Notes under the pieces: model-generated
The model's input: the letters and a program-made list of their open reading frames with translations, nothing else
Told to the model about the DNA's origin: nothing
Databases searched by the model: none
Shown: positions 1 through 10,181 of the stretch, piece by piece
Position numbering within the stretch: position 1 is the first letter of the stretch
Layout: every line of letters begins with the position of its first letter
Program-made: the position numbers and the translations under genes
NCBI GenBank assembly: GCA_963840425.1
Contig: CAWIYZ010000034.1
Location: 62,001 to 126,000, forward strand
Direction of reading: 5' to 3'
DNA length: 64,000 bases
DNA from: CADEFX01 sp963840425
Lineage (GTDB): Bacteria > Pseudomonadota > Alphaproteobacteria > Rhizobiales > Hyphomicrobiaceae

Positions 1-1
1 G

Positions 2-542
2 CCAGATCAGGTCGACCACGCCACGATCGAGGTCCGTATCCGGGAGCTCGGGCAGATCTTCAACTCGCTCGATCCCTCGCCCTTCACCGAGCGCGACCTC
101 GACGACGATGCAGAGGCATATATCGTAGGGTGGGCCCGTGAAGTCGACACCGGGGTGCCCTTCCGGATCGTCGTTCCTCTTCCGGCGAGCGAGGCGGAAC
201 AAGCGCGGCAACGCGGCCTCGAGTTCTGCCATCGGCAACTACTTCGGGTATCGCGTCGGGATGTTAGAGCGCGATCTGAGGGATCTCCTTCGCGTCGGGC
301 GTCGGTCGCTTATCATCGGCATTGCTGTGCTTGGGGTCTGCATCGGCCTCAGCCAAGTTCTCCGCACGGCACTGCCGCAATCGGCCCTCGGTCAGCTGCT
401 CGCCCAGGGCATCATAATCTTCGGATGGGTCGCCAACTGGCGTCCAGCCGAAATCTTTTTCTATGACATTTGGGCTGTTCGCCGGCGCGTGGGCCTCTAT
501 CGGCGGCTCGCCGATGCTCAGATCGATTTGAAATCGTTCTGA
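2..542 (+). CDS. 5'-truncated, frameshifted membrane protein of unknown function
   Basis: An open frame enters from the window edge with no start codon and reads well to about residue 70 (motif FTERDLDDDAEAYIVGWARE). Near position 220 the sensible reading moves by one frame and continues to the stop at 540-542. The second half has two hydrophobic stretches, roughly 300-365 and 385-435, separated by a short loop, followed by a basic tail, which suggests an integral membrane protein with a cytosolic N-terminal domain. I do not recognise a named family. The frameshift may be an assembly error. The following 180 bases before the DASS transporter show no gene. Confidence 0.5.
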
Positions 543-720
543 GATTCCTTTTGAAGATGGCGCTGTGTGAGGCGAAAGGCGTGTTGCACATGTGTTTTCG
601 CACGCGTCAATGCCCACCTCTGTCAGAGCGTTCGAAGCAGGGTTCCTGCCGTCATGGACCGGCTCCGCCGTTTCCGGCAACACGACGGAGATATTGGTTC
701 GTGTCCCGGCCGACCTGCCG

Positions 721-2152
721 TCAAACGTAGCCGAGCCAACGCCAATAGGTGGCACCGAGCAGCATGACGAGCGCGAAGGCGATCACCGTCAAGACCAAGC
801 CGGTGCGCACGAAATCGCGTGCCTCGAAGGTCTCGGTGCCGTAGGCTACCATGTTCTGCGGCGCATTCACCACCAGGATGAAGCCGAAGCTCACCACGAA
901 CTGCAGCAGCATGGTCAGCCCAAGAATGTTGATGCCGGGAGTCGCCACACCTTGCAGCACAGCAATCACGATCGGAATCATAGCGGACGCGAGCGCGGTG
1001 GCGCTGGCAAATCCCAAGTGGATCACAATCAGAAACAAACTCATGGTCGCCAGGATGAACATGGCCGTCGCCTGCTTCAGGCCGAATTGTGTGACCACCA
1101 AGTCGGCGAGCCACACCGCGCCCTTGGTTTGCAACAACGCCGTGCCGAGGCTGATACCGATTCCAAACAGCACCACCGTTCCCCAGGGAATGTTGGGTTG
1201 AGCCTGCTTCCACGTCATAATGGCGATGCCGGGCAGGAACATGAGGGCGATTGCAGCGACCGTCGTCGAGGAGGTGTCGAACTTGTGCAGCACGCCCTCG
1301 GTTGTCCAGAAGCCAAGCAGCGTCAGTGAGATCGCCAGCAGCTTCATCTCGGAGGCCTTCATCGGCCCAAGGTCGGCCAGCTGCTTGCGGATCGCCTCTC
1401 GCCCGCCGGGCACATCCTTGACCTCAGATGGCATCATGCGCGTCATGACGAAATAGAGCGCGAGCGTCATGATGATCGCGAAGGGAGCGGCCGCCAGCAG
1501 CCACTCACCCCACGTGATGGTCTTCTGCAGCGTCTTCTCGATGAAGCCGACAGCCACCATGTTCTGCGCCGCCGCCGTCTTGATGCCAACGTTCCAGATG
1601 CTCGCAGTCTGGGTAGTAGTGATCATCAACATGCCGGCAAAGGCGCTCTTCTTGCTCATGCCAAAAGCAGCGATGATACCGAGCATGATCGGCACCAGAC
1701 AGGACACCCGCGCAGTGGTGGACGGCACCAGGAAGGCGAGCACGATGCCGACCAGGATGGAGCCAGCAATCACGTGCCGGGTATCGGTGCCGACGCGGGA
1801 GAGGATGACCAATGCGATGCGACGGTCGAGGCCGGTGACCTGCATGGCCGCGGCCAAGAACAGAGCCGCGGCGACGAGCGCCAGGGCAGTATTGGCAAAG
1901 CCCGAGAACGCCAGGCCGAGCGCGCGGCTTGTCCCCATCAGTACCGTCGGGTTGGCGGAATGGAGAGAGGCCAAGCAGGAAGGTGATCAGCGCCGCAATT
2001 ACGATCGCCGAGACGGCGTAGTCCATGGCTTCGGTCATCCATACGATGACCGCGAAGGCGAGGATCGCCAGCATCATGTGACCGACGACCGGAAGCCCAG
2101 CCGGCGTGGGCAGCAGCGTGACGCCAACCAACACCACGACCGCGAGTGGCAA
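721..2152 (-). CDS. DASS (SLC13-like) anion/Na+ symporter, frameshifted near the N-terminus
   Basis: Multi-span inner membrane transporter of the divalent anion:sodium symporter type, expected to carry dicarboxylates, citrate or sulfate. The 417-residue main part has about ten hydrophobic segments. It contains a P-S-T-T-A-R segment where the family has its first SNT-type helical hairpin, and a second hairpin-like N-A-P-Q-N-M segment near the C-terminus. The first 60 residues (TEAMDYAVSAIV region) lie in another frame, so there is a one-base break close to 1970. The start is uncertain: TTG at 2152 is the first usable start, and upstream in-frame codons continue without a clear ATG. Substrate cannot be assigned. 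It faces the end of the MacB-like operon. Confidence 0.72.
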
Positions 2153-2349
2153 GCCCCAGTTGCTGAACGGCTGCCCTCGAAGGGCTGTCTCACGATCCGT
2201 TCCTATGGCGTTCGATGCACGACCGACATGACGCTCCTCGCTCCATGAACGGCGCGCATGTTGGCATCACGCCGACCTTGCGCCTTGCGCCAGATCAAAG
2301 GGCGATGAAGGGAAACGGAAGGGACCGTGAAGCGGCGCCCCTTCAGCGC

Positions 2350-3558
2350 TCATTCGTGCCGCAGTGCCTCGATGGGATCGAGGTGTGCCGCACGGCGCGC
2401 TGGGAAATAGCCGAACACGACGCCGACCGCGGCGGAGAAGGCAACGGCAATCAGAACGATTGCCGGATCGAGCACAAACGGAACGTCGAGCACGCCTGTT
2501 GCGAGGCGTGCCAGAGAAAGACCCAGGATGATCCCCACCAGGCCGCCCAGGCCCGAGAGAACCACGGCTTCCACCAGGAACTGCATCAGGACCTGGGCCT
2601 CGAGCGCGCCGATCGCCAGCCTGATGCCGATCTCGCGCGTGCGCTCGGTAACCGAGACGAGCATGATATTCATGATGCCGATGCCGCCGACGAGCAGGCT
2701 GACGCCGGCAACGGCGCCGAGCAGGCCGGTCAGCACCCTTGTCGTAGCGGTCTGGGTTTGGGCGATCTGCTTCATATCGCGGACGGAGAAGTCGTCTTCC
2801 TTGCCGGAGCCGACATTGCGGCGCTCTCGCAGCAGGCGCTCGATATCGGCCTGGACCTTGGCGGTATCCGTCCCTTCCTCTGCCGACACCCATATCGTCG
2901 AGATATCCGAGTTGCCGGCGATGCGCCGCTGAAACATGCGAAGCGGCACGATCACGATATCGTCCTGATCCGTGCCAAAGCTGGACTGGCCTTTGGCCGC
3001 CAACAGTCCGATCACCTCGCACGAGATCTTGTTGACCCGGATATTCCTGCCGATCGGATCGCTTCTGCCGAACAGCTTCTCCCTGACGGTTTCACCAATA
3101 ACGCAGGCGGCGCGGCCGCTACGCACCTCTCCTTCCAAGAAGCGCCGCCCGGCGGTCAACTGCCAGGCGTGCGTGACGAAATAGCCGCCATCAGTGCCGG
3201 CCACCGGCGTGCTGCGGTTTTCGGATCCATAGACGATGGTCGTGGCTTTTTGGCTCACGGGGGCCACGGCCCGGACGCTGCGCAGCTGCGCCTTCAGCGC
3301 CTCGACATCCCGAATGTTGAACGGCTTGGCTTCCGCGCTGGCGCGGCCGGGTCCGAATTGGCCGGGCCGGACCGAGAGCAGGTTGCTGCCGAGCTTGGCA
3401 AGATCGGCGGCGACCTTGGCCGTCGTTCCATTGCCGATCGTCACCATGGCAATGACTGCGCCGACGCCGATCACGATGCCGAGCGTGGTGAGAAACGATC
3501 TTAGCGCGTTACGCAGGATTGCCTGCAGAGCCAGCTTGAGCGTCTCGTAGATCATCAC
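2350..3558 (-). CDS. MacB-like ABC transporter permease (FtsX fold)
   Basis: 402-residue permease. It has an N-terminal membrane segment (LTTLGIVIGVGAVIAM), a large periplasmic MacB-type domain (about residues 45-270) and three C-terminal helices carrying the FtsX-type motif M-x-V-S-V-T-E-R-T-R-E-I-G-I-R. It ends with the usual A-x-x-L-D-P-I-E-A-L-R-x-E tail. Such permeases couple with a separate ATPase and a periplasmic adaptor to export peptides, lipoproteins, macrolides or siderophores through mechanotransmission. It overlaps the ATPase stop by 4 bases and is the last gene of a three-gene operon (adaptor, ATPase, permease). The reading frame is intact. Substrate unknown. Confidence 0.88.
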   Translation of the reverse strand: MMIYETLKLALQAILRNALRSFLTTLGIVIGVGAVIAMVTIGNGTTAKVAADLAKLGSNLLSVRPGQFGPGRASAEAKPFNIRDVEALKAQLRSVRAVAPVSQKATTIVYGSENRSTPVAGTDGGYFVTHAWQLTAGRRFLEGEVRSGRAACVIGETVREKLFGRSDPIGRNIRVNKISCEVIGLLAAKGQSSFGTDQDDIVIVPLRMFQRRIAGNSDISTIWVSAEEGTDTAKVQADIERLLRERRNVGSGKEDDFSVRDMKQIAQTQTATTRVLTGLLGAVAGVSLLVGGIGIMNIMLVSVTERTREIGIRLAIGALEAQVLMQFLVEAVVLSGLGGLVGIILGLSLARLATGVLDVPFVLDPAIVLIAVAFSAAVGVVFGYFPARRAAHLDPIEALRHE

Positions 3559-4273
3559 GCAGCCTCTTTTTTCGCTGCATCGGACGCGATGCGGCCGTCG
3601 AGAAAGCCGATGACGCGTCTGGCGTAGGCTGCGATGTCGGCTTCGTGCGTCACCATGATCACCGTAATGCCCTGGTCACGGTTGAGGCTGGTGAGCAGCT
3701 CCATGATCCCGCGACTCGTCTTGGTGTCGAGATTGCCGGTCGGCTCATCGGCGAGCAGGACGGCAGGATTTGTAACGATGGCACGCGCAATGGCGACGCG
3801 CTGTTGCTGCCCGCCGGACAACTGATTGGCGGTGTGGCCCTGTCGTCCCTCGAGGCCCACACGATCGAGCGCTCTGGTTGCCAATTGCGGCGTTCTGCGA
3901 GGGGCATGCCGCGATAGACGAGGGGCAGCTCAACATTTTCGATGGCGGATGTGCGCGGAAGCAGATTGAATCCTTGAAACACGAAACCGAGAAAGTGCCG
4001 GCGCAAGAGCGCACGTTGGCTGCGTGCCAGCGCGCCAACGTCGATGCCCTTGAAGTAATACGATCCGGAGGTCGGCGTATCGAGACAGCCGATGATGTTC
4101 ATTGCCGTCGATTTACCGGAGCCCGACGGGCCCATGATGGCGACGAACTCTCCCGTGCCGACTTTGAGGTCCGCTCCCGCGAGCGCATGCACGGCCGCAT
4201 CACCTGACCCATACACCTTGGTGATGGCCTTCAGTTCGATCAAGGCGGCGGGATTGTCGCTGGACTTCAGCAC
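3555..4273 (-). CDS. MacB/LolD-type ABC transporter ATPase, frameshifted
   Basis: Nucleotide-binding subunit of the MacAB-like exporter. Walker A (GPSGSGKS), Q-loop (FVFQGFNLLP), signature (LSGGQQQR), Walker B (LLADEPTG) and the H-loop (VTHEAD) are all present. The first two are in one frame and the rest in another: the break lies at about 3885-3890, where a run of G appears one base short. Start is GTG at 4273, 9 bases after the stop of the adaptor gene, with translational coupling to the permease (4-base overlap). If the indel is real the protein would lose its signature motif and be inactive; an assembly error is more likely. Confidence 0.8.
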
Positions 4274-4282
4274 AGCGGCACC

Positions 4283-5568
4283 TCACGGTTTGGCCGCTGT
4301 GCTATCGACGATCACGCCCTGCCCATCCTGAAGTGCGCCTTTGACGATCTCCGTGCGTTGACTGTCGGAGGCGCCTACAACGACCGGAACGAGAGCAGGC
4401 ACGCCATCCTTGAGCACCCATACCCGTCGGTTGGATCCGCTCTCTTCTCTCTGGCTTGCCGTCGGATACGGTGGGCCTGCCCGGCAGAAGTCTGCGAAGC
4501 AGGCTCGTCCCCTGTCCGGACGACTGCCTCGTGGGTGGCGCATACCGAAGCGCAGCATTGGGAACCGTCAGCGCGTTGGTGACCTGCTGCACGACGATCT
4601 CTGCGGTTGCCGTCATTCCCGGCCGCAGCAGGAGGGCGGAATTGTCGGTCGAGAGCACAGCCTTGTAGGTGACCACGCCCTGCACGACCTCCGAGCCGTA
4701 GCGCAGCTCGCGAATGCGCGCCTGGAACTTGCGGTCTGGATGCGCGTCCACCGTGAAGGTGCCGTGCTGGCCCTCCCTGACCTTACCGACGTCGGCCTCG
4801 TCGATATCGACCTGGACCTCCATCTGCGTGAGGTCCTCGGCGATGGTGAAGAGAGTCGGAGCCTGCAATGATGACGCCACCGTCTGTCCAGGGTCGACAT
4901 TGCGCTTCAGCACCACGCCGTTGATCGGGGAGACGATCCGAGATTTGAGCAGGTTCGTGTGGTTGAGCTCGACATCGGCCTCAGCAACGCCGACATCGGC
5001 CTTGGCGCTTTCGACCGCCGCGGCGGCCCGGTCGTAGGCCGCCTTGGCCGCGTCGAGGTCCTGCTGGGATGAGATCCTGCTGCTGGCAAGCGTCCTCTTT
5101 CTCTCGAAGACAAGCCTCCTCTCGACCAACGTCGCCTCGGCATCGAGGACCTTGGCTTTGGCCGAGGCAAGCCGGGCGCGCGAGCTGTTGAGCGTGGCCT
5201 TGAGCTTGTCGGTGTCGAGCTCGGCAAGCACCTGGCCAACCTTCACAGGCGAGTTGTAGTCCACCAAGACGCTGCGGATCGTGCCGGACAATTCGCTCGA
5301 GACATCGACCTGATTGGTCGGCTGCACGGAGCCGGTCGCTGTGATGATGACGGTGAGATCGACACGGCTCGCCGGTTCGACGACGAAGGTCTGCTCCGCC
5401 CTCGAGGCGGTCCGCAAGATGAGGAAAATCACGAGCAGCAGGAGGAGCACACCTAGCCCGATCCAGACCAACCATTTGCGATGCAGGATCCGGGGTTACC
5501 CGCTGGTTGTCCAGGCCGAGCAAGGCGCGGATCTCCGAGTGCTGATCCTGGGTGGGCTGCTTGTTCAT
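4283..5568 (-). CDS. MacA-like periplasmic adaptor (HlyD/RND family), two frameshifts
   Basis: Membrane fusion protein linking the inner-membrane permease to an outer-membrane channel. It starts with ATG at 5568 (MNKQPTQDQ), then a cytosolic leader and one membrane helix (VWIGLGVLLLLLVIFLILR). Next come a lipoyl half-motif, a long alpha hairpin rich in Ala/Lys/Glu (about 4950-5150), a second lipoyl half (GVVLKRNVDPGQTV), a beta-barrel domain and a C-terminal membrane-proximal domain ending V-D-S-T-A-A-K-P. Frame breaks are seen near 5490 (a CCCC run) and near 4445. First gene of the three-gene export operon transcribed toward lower coordinates. Confidence 0.8.
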
Positions 5569-5676
5569 GTTGTCGTCGCCGTTTCGTGCAGGAATGCGCA
5601 TCCTACGTGGCCCTGCAGGATCGAGGATTGATGTCGCTCAAGCGGGCAGCCGGACTGGTGTCGAACGTGGCGCGAG

Positions 5677-5690
5677 TTGATGCAGGTCAA
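5677..5690. promoter_or_regulatory. FNR/FixK-like site, one mismatch
   Basis: TTGAT-GCAG-GTCAA, one base off the palindrome TTGAT-N4-ATCAA bound by Crp/FNR-family regulators. It lies between the divergent macA-like gene (start 5568) and the dehydrogenase gene (start 5806), 115 bases upstream of the latter. The match is by eye only. Confidence 0.4.
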
Positions 5691-5805
5691 GACGAGCGGC
5701 TACGTCCCGAGACATTGTCGCACGGCTGCGCGAAGTCCACGCCTCCATCGGGTGCTGTGACCCGCAATACGCAAGCCACAACGGCAGCATGAAGGGGATG
5801 GTCGG

Positions 5806-6915
5806 ATGGAGGACGTGTTTAGATTTGCCGACGCACTCGGCCCCGAGAAGATCATACACATCTGCGAACCCCACGTCGGTCTCAGGGCGATTGTCGTGGT
5901 CGACAATACGGCCGCCGGACCGGCGATCGGCGGCACGCGTATGGCGCCTGATGTGAGCGCCGAGGAGTGCTTTCGGCTTGCCCGCGCCATGACCTTCAAG
6001 AATGCAGCTGCTGGTCTCGCACACGGCGGCGCCAAGTCGGTGATCTTCGGCGACCCATCGATGCAGCAGGCCAAGCGTGAACGGCTCGTGCGTGCATTCG
6101 CGACCGCGATCCGGAGCTTAGTTGAATACATTCCAGGACCCGACATGGGGACGAATGAGACCGCCATGGCCTGGGTGAAGGACGAGACCGGCCGCGCGGT
6201 CGGTTTACCGCGCGAGCTCGGCGGTATCCCGCTCGATGAGATCGGGGCAACTGGATTCGGCCTTGCCGTTGCTGCCGAGGCGGCGCAGGGGTTCTCCAAG
6301 GTTAAGCTGGATGGCGCAAGTGTCATCGTACAAGGCTTTGGCGCCGTGGGCCGTCACGCCGCGCGCTTCCTTGCGGACAAGGGCGCCCGTCTGATCGCCG
6401 CATCTGACACCAAAGGCGCGGTGCATGATCCATCCGGACTAGACATCGGCCGACTGGAAGCGCTGAAAGCAGAAGGCAAGAGCGTTGTCGACCTGGAAGG
6501 AGCCAAGGCAGTCGACGCGGAGGACATCGTTGGCATCGCCTGCGATATCTGGATCCCGGCTGCGCGACCGGATGTGATCCGGGAAAGCAATGTGGAGGCC
6601 CTACGGGCACGGCTCGTGCTTCAAGGTGCCAACATTCCGGCCACACCCGGCGCCGAGCAGCGCATGCATGAGCGCGGCATCCTGTCGATCCCTGATTTCA
6701 TCGCCAATGCCGGCGGCGTCATCGCCGCGGCCGTGGAGTATCATGGCGGTACGGAGAAAGCGGCATTCGACACCATTGCCGAGAAAATCTCGGCCAACAC
6801 TCGGGCCGTACTCACGATGGCGGCGGAGCGGCGCACGCTCCCGCGCGAGGCGGCAATCGAGCTGGCCCGCACGCGCGTGCAACGCGCGATGAGCGTTCGG
6901 CGCTACCAGGCCTGA
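5806..6915 (+). CDS. Glu/Leu/Phe/Val-type amino acid dehydrogenase
   Basis: Complete 369-residue NAD(P)-dependent oxidative deaminase. The N-terminal ELFV dimerisation domain contains R-L-A-R-A-M-T-F-K-N-A-A-A-G-L, with the substrate-binding Lys, and G-G-A-K-S-V-I, with the catalytic Lys. It is followed by the conserved P-G-P-D-M-G-T-N-E segment and a Rossmann domain (VQGFGAVGRHAARFL, about residue 180). Length and the early glycine-rich core match leucine/phenylalanine/valine dehydrogenases better than hexameric glutamate dehydrogenase, but the exact amino acid cannot be decided from sequence. It lies upstream of, and in the same direction as, the pdh genes, so it may feed 2-oxo acids to that complex; this is an inference. 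Confidence 0.88.
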   Translation: MEDVFRFADALGPEKIIHICEPHVGLRAIVVVDNTAAGPAIGGTRMAPDVSAEECFRLARAMTFKNAAAGLAHGGAKSVIFGDPSMQQAKRERLVRAFATAIRSLVEYIPGPDMGTNETAMAWVKDETGRAVGLPRELGGIPLDEIGATGFGLAVAAEAAQGFSKVKLDGASVIVQGFGAVGRHAARFLADKGARLIAASDTKGAVHDPSGLDIGRLEALKAEGKSVVDLEGAKAVDAEDIVGIACDIWIPAARPDVIRESNVEALRARLVLQGANIPATPGAEQRMHERGILSIPDFIANAGGVIAAAVEYHGGTEKAAFDTIAEKISANTRAVLTMAAERRTLPREAAIELARTRVQRAMSVRRYQA

Positions 6916-6972
6916 GCAAAGCGCCCCAAGAGCGGCGGATATCTGGCTTTGCCGCCCGAGAGATCGACGACC

Positions 6973-8077
6973 ATGGCAGAAAGCCCAATGGCAGACCAAA
7001 TGCTACCGGTGATCGCCCGGTTCGAGGTGCACTATCGACGCGTTCTGGCGGCGGACGGCTCCCTGGTCGAGCACGTTACCTGCTATCGGGACCGATGCAG
7101 CAGCCTTGATCGAGCCTCTACCGGGCCATGGTGCTTACGCGCACCTTCGACCTCAAAGCGGTCTCGCTGCAGCGCACCGGCCGGCTCGGCACCTACGCCG
7201 TTTCGCTCGGGCAGGAAGCCGTGTCGGTCGGCGTGGCGAGCGCCATGCGCCGAGAGGACGTCCTTCTCCCCTCCTACCGCGACAACGGCATGCTGCTCTG
7301 GCGCGGGGTGAAGATGGAGGAGATCCTGCTCTACTGGGGCGGCGACGAGCGCGGCAACCTTTCGTCCGGCCCGATGCATGACTTTCCCATTCTGCGTGCC
7401 GGTCGGCTCTCAGGCGCCGCATGCTGCCGGCGTTGCGTATGCGCTCAAGCTGCGCAAGGAGCCGCGCGTTGCCGTGTGCCTGCTCGGCGATGGCGCTACC
7501 TCGAAAGGCGACGTCTACGAGGCGATGAATTTCGCCGGCGTGCACAAGCTGCCGCTGGTGTTCGTCGTCAATAACAACCAGTGGGCCATCTCGGTGCCGC
7601 TCAAGCAGCAGACGGCGTGCGAGACCCTGGCCCAGAAGGCCATCGCCGCCGGCTTCGAGGGCGAGCAGGTGGACGGCAACGACGTGATCGCCGTGCGCGC
7701 TGCGGCCGAAGAGGCGATTGCGGCCGCACGCAGCGGTAAGGGTCCCCGCCTGATCGAGGCCCTCACCTACCGGCTCGGAGACCACACCACCGCGGACGAC
7801 GCAGCACGCTATCGCCCACCGGAGGAAGTACAGGCGCACTGGAAGGAGGAGCCGATCGCGCGCCTGCGGACTTATCTCGTTAGCCAGCAGATATGGAGCA
7901 AGGGCGAGGAAGAGCAACTCGCCGCCGAATGCCAGAGCAAGATCGAGGCAGCAGTCGAGCGCTATCTTGCGACGCCCCGCCCGCGAGCCCGCGAGCATGT
8001 TCGATCACCTCTACGCCGAGCTGCCTCACGTCTACGCCGCTCAGCGCGACGAGCTGACGGGTGTCTCCCATGGCTGA
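6973..8077 (+). CDS. pdhA: 2-oxo acid (pyruvate) dehydrogenase E1 alpha subunit, several frameshifts
   Basis: Thiamine diphosphate-dependent decarboxylase subunit. The thiamine motif G-D-G-A-T-S-K-G-D...N-N is intact (LLGDGATSKGDVYEAMNF), and so are the phosphorylation-loop-like Y-R-L-G-D-H-T-T segment and the early R-x-T-G-R-L-G-T-Y region. The sensible reading changes frame near 7076, 7120, 7385 and 7985. The true C-terminus (D-H-L-Y-A-E-L-P) is in the last frame and ends with TGA at 8077. Start ATG at 6973 is favoured; 6988 is possible. It overlaps pdhB by 8 bases (ATGGCTGA), typical of coupled translation. Family resemblance does not separate pyruvate from branched-chain 2-oxo acid substrates. 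Confidence 0.82.
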
Positions 8078-9052
8078 GGTAACACTGGTCGAGGCCGTCA
8101 ATTTGGCGTTGACGCGGGCCATGCAGGAGGACGCGAGCGTGATCGTGCTCGGGGAGGACGTGGGCGTCAACGGCGGCGTGTTCCGCGCCACCGTCGGCCT
8201 GCAGAAGCGCTTTGGCCCAAAGCGCGTCATCGACACGCCGCTCGCGGAGCTACTGATCAGCGGCCTATGCGTCGGCATGGCGGCTGCAGGGCCTGAAGCC
8301 TGTGGGCGAGATCCAGTTCATGGGCTTCAGCTACCCCTGCATCGATCAGCTCGTGAATCACGCCTCGCGACTGCGCAATCGCACGCAGGGACGGCTCAGC
8401 TGCCCGATGGTGCTGCGCACTCCCTGTGGCGCCGGCATACGCGCGCCCGAGCATCATTCGGAGCACACGGAAGCCATGCTCGCCCACATTCCCGGCCTGC
8501 GCGTCGTCATCCCGTCCTCGCCGGAGCGCGCCTACGGGCTGCTGCTGGCGGCCATTCGCGATCCAGATCCCGTCGTGTTTCTCGAGCCGACGCGGCTCTA
8601 TCGCTCCGCCAAGGAGGAGGTCGAGGACAACGGCGAGGCCTTGCCGCTCGACGTCGCGTTCGTCTTGCGGGAGGGTAAGGACGTGACGCTGATCGGCTGG
8701 GGCGCGATCCTGAAGGAGACTCTGGCTGCCGCCGACGCGCTCGCTGCCGACGGCATCAGCGCCGAGGTGATCGACCTCGCCACCCTCAAACCTTACGACG
8801 AAGAGACGATCCTCGCCTCGGTTGCCAAGACCGGCCGTTGCGTGATCGTGCACGAGGCGGCGCGCACCGGAGGCTTCGGCGGCGAGATCGCAGCGCTGAT
8901 CGCCGAGCGCGGCCTCACGTCCCTGCTGGCGCCCATCGCGCGTGTCACCGGCTACGATACGGTGATCCCGCTGCCGCGGTTGGAGCAGCACTACATGCCC
9001 TCGGTCGACCGCATCGCTCACGGCTGCACGCAGGGCCTGCCAGTTTGCCTGA
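8070..9052 (+). CDS. pdhB: 2-oxo acid (pyruvate) dehydrogenase E1 beta subunit, two frameshifts
   Basis: Transketolase-like beta subunit pairing with E1 alpha. It begins MAEVTLVEAVN and holds V-L-G-E-D-V-G near residue 30 and the strongly conserved I-Q-F-M-G-F-S-Y-P segment. The C-terminal transketolase domain includes V-I-D-L-A-T-L-K-P-Y-D and H-E-A-A-R-T-G-G-F-G-G. One extra G near 8290 breaks the frame. A second break near 9017 restores the natural ending (A-A-R-R-A-C-Q-F-A, stop 9050-9052). The E2 gene begins 19 bases later. Confidence 0.84.
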
Positions 9053-9071
9053 ACTGCACCGGGAGATCGCA

Positions 9072-10175
9072 ATGCGACAGTTCCTGCTGCCTGATCTCGG
9101 CGAAGGCCTCGAGGAGGCGGAGATCGTCGCCTGGCATGTCACGGAAGGAGATCACGTGGTGGCCGACCAGCCGCTGGTCTCGGTGGAGACCGACAAGGCC
9201 GTCGTCGAGGTGCCATCGCCCCGGAGCGGCCGCATTGCCCGCCTGTTCGGTGCCAAGGGAGACGTGGTGAAGGTGGGCGCGCCGCTGGTCGAGTTCGCCT
9301 CGGGGCCCGAAGCAGACACGGGCACGGTGGTCGGGGAGCTTGCTCCCGAGGAGCGCCGAAGCGGCCCGCCTCAGGTTCCCGCCGGACCGCAACGCGCCAG
9401 GCCGATCCAGGCTCTGCCGGCCGTGCGCGCGCTGGCACGCAAGCTGGACGTCGATCTCAGCCTCGTGCAGGCGACCGGTGCGGACGGCACGATCACGCGC
9501 GCCGATGTGGAGCGCGCCGCCAAGAGCCTGACCGACGCAGGGCCGGCCGAAGCGCTGAGAGGCATGCGCCGCGCCATGGCGCAGCGCATGGCGGCTGCCC
9601 ATGCCGAGGTGGTGCCTGCCAGCGTTTCGGACGAGGCCGATATCGGCGGCTGGCGCTCCGCCGAGGATGCCACCATCCGCCTCGTGCAGGCGATCGCCGT
9701 CGCCTGCAAGGCCGAGCCGTCGCTCAATACCTGGTACAACACCGCGGCCGGCGAGCGCCGACTCGTCAAGCGCATCGACCTCGGCATTGCCGTTGACACG
9801 GAGGACGGGTTGATCGTTCCGGTGCTGCGCAATGTGGCCGAGCGCGATGCGCGTGATCTGCGCGCCGGGCTCGACCGCATGCGCGCTGATGCCCAGGCGC
9901 GCTCCATCCCTCCCGACGAACTGCGCGGCGCCACCATCACGCTCTCCAATTTCGGCATGATCGGCGGTCGGTTCGCCAGCCTTGTGGTCGTGCCGCCGCA
10001 GGTGGCAATCATCGGTGCCGGCCGCATCGGCGAGCGCGTCGTGATGCACAAGGGCGTAGTTGCCATGCGCCGTGCGCTGCCGCTGTCCTTGACCTTCGAC
10101 CACCGCGTGGTCACAGGCGGTGAGGCGGCGCGCTTTCTCGTTGCCTTGAAATCGGACCTCGAACGGACGTCCTGA
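9072..10175 (+). CDS. pdhC: 2-oxo acid dehydrogenase E2 (dihydrolipoyl acyltransferase)
   Basis: Complete 367-residue acyltransferase core of the complex. It has one lipoyl domain (residues 1-78) with lipoyl-lysine Lys42 in V-E-T-D-K-A-V-V-E, a hinge rich in Pro/Arg, and a peripheral subunit-binding domain (about 115-150, PAVRALARKLDVDL). The catalytic domain ends in F-D-H-R-V-V-T-G-G, where most E2 enzymes have H-R-x-x-D-G; the Asp is replaced by Thr, a variant that deserves testing. Unlike its two upstream partners the frame is intact. No E3 (dihydrolipoamide dehydrogenase) gene follows, so E3 must be shared from elsewhere. Confidence 0.88.
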   Translation: MRQFLLPDLGEGLEEAEIVAWHVTEGDHVVADQPLVSVETDKAVVEVPSPRSGRIARLFGAKGDVVKVGAPLVEFASGPEADTGTVVGELAPEERRSGPPQVPAGPQRARPIQALPAVRALARKLDVDLSLVQATGADGTITRADVERAAKSLTDAGPAEALRGMRRAMAQRMAAAHAEVVPASVSDEADIGGWRSAEDATIRLVQAIAVACKAEPSLNTWYNTAAGERRLVKRIDLGIAVDTEDGLIVPVLRNVAERDARDLRAGLDRMRADAQARSIPPDELRGATITLSNFGMIGGRFASLVVVPPQVAIIGAGRIGERVVMHKGVVAMRRALPLSLTFDHRVVTGGEAARFLVALKSDLERTS

Positions 10176-10181
10176 TCACGC

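Noticed and set aside
2215..3504. 429-codon plus-strand frame opposite the MacB permease
   Set aside because: Mirror of an intact permease with clear domain motifs; no ribosome site.
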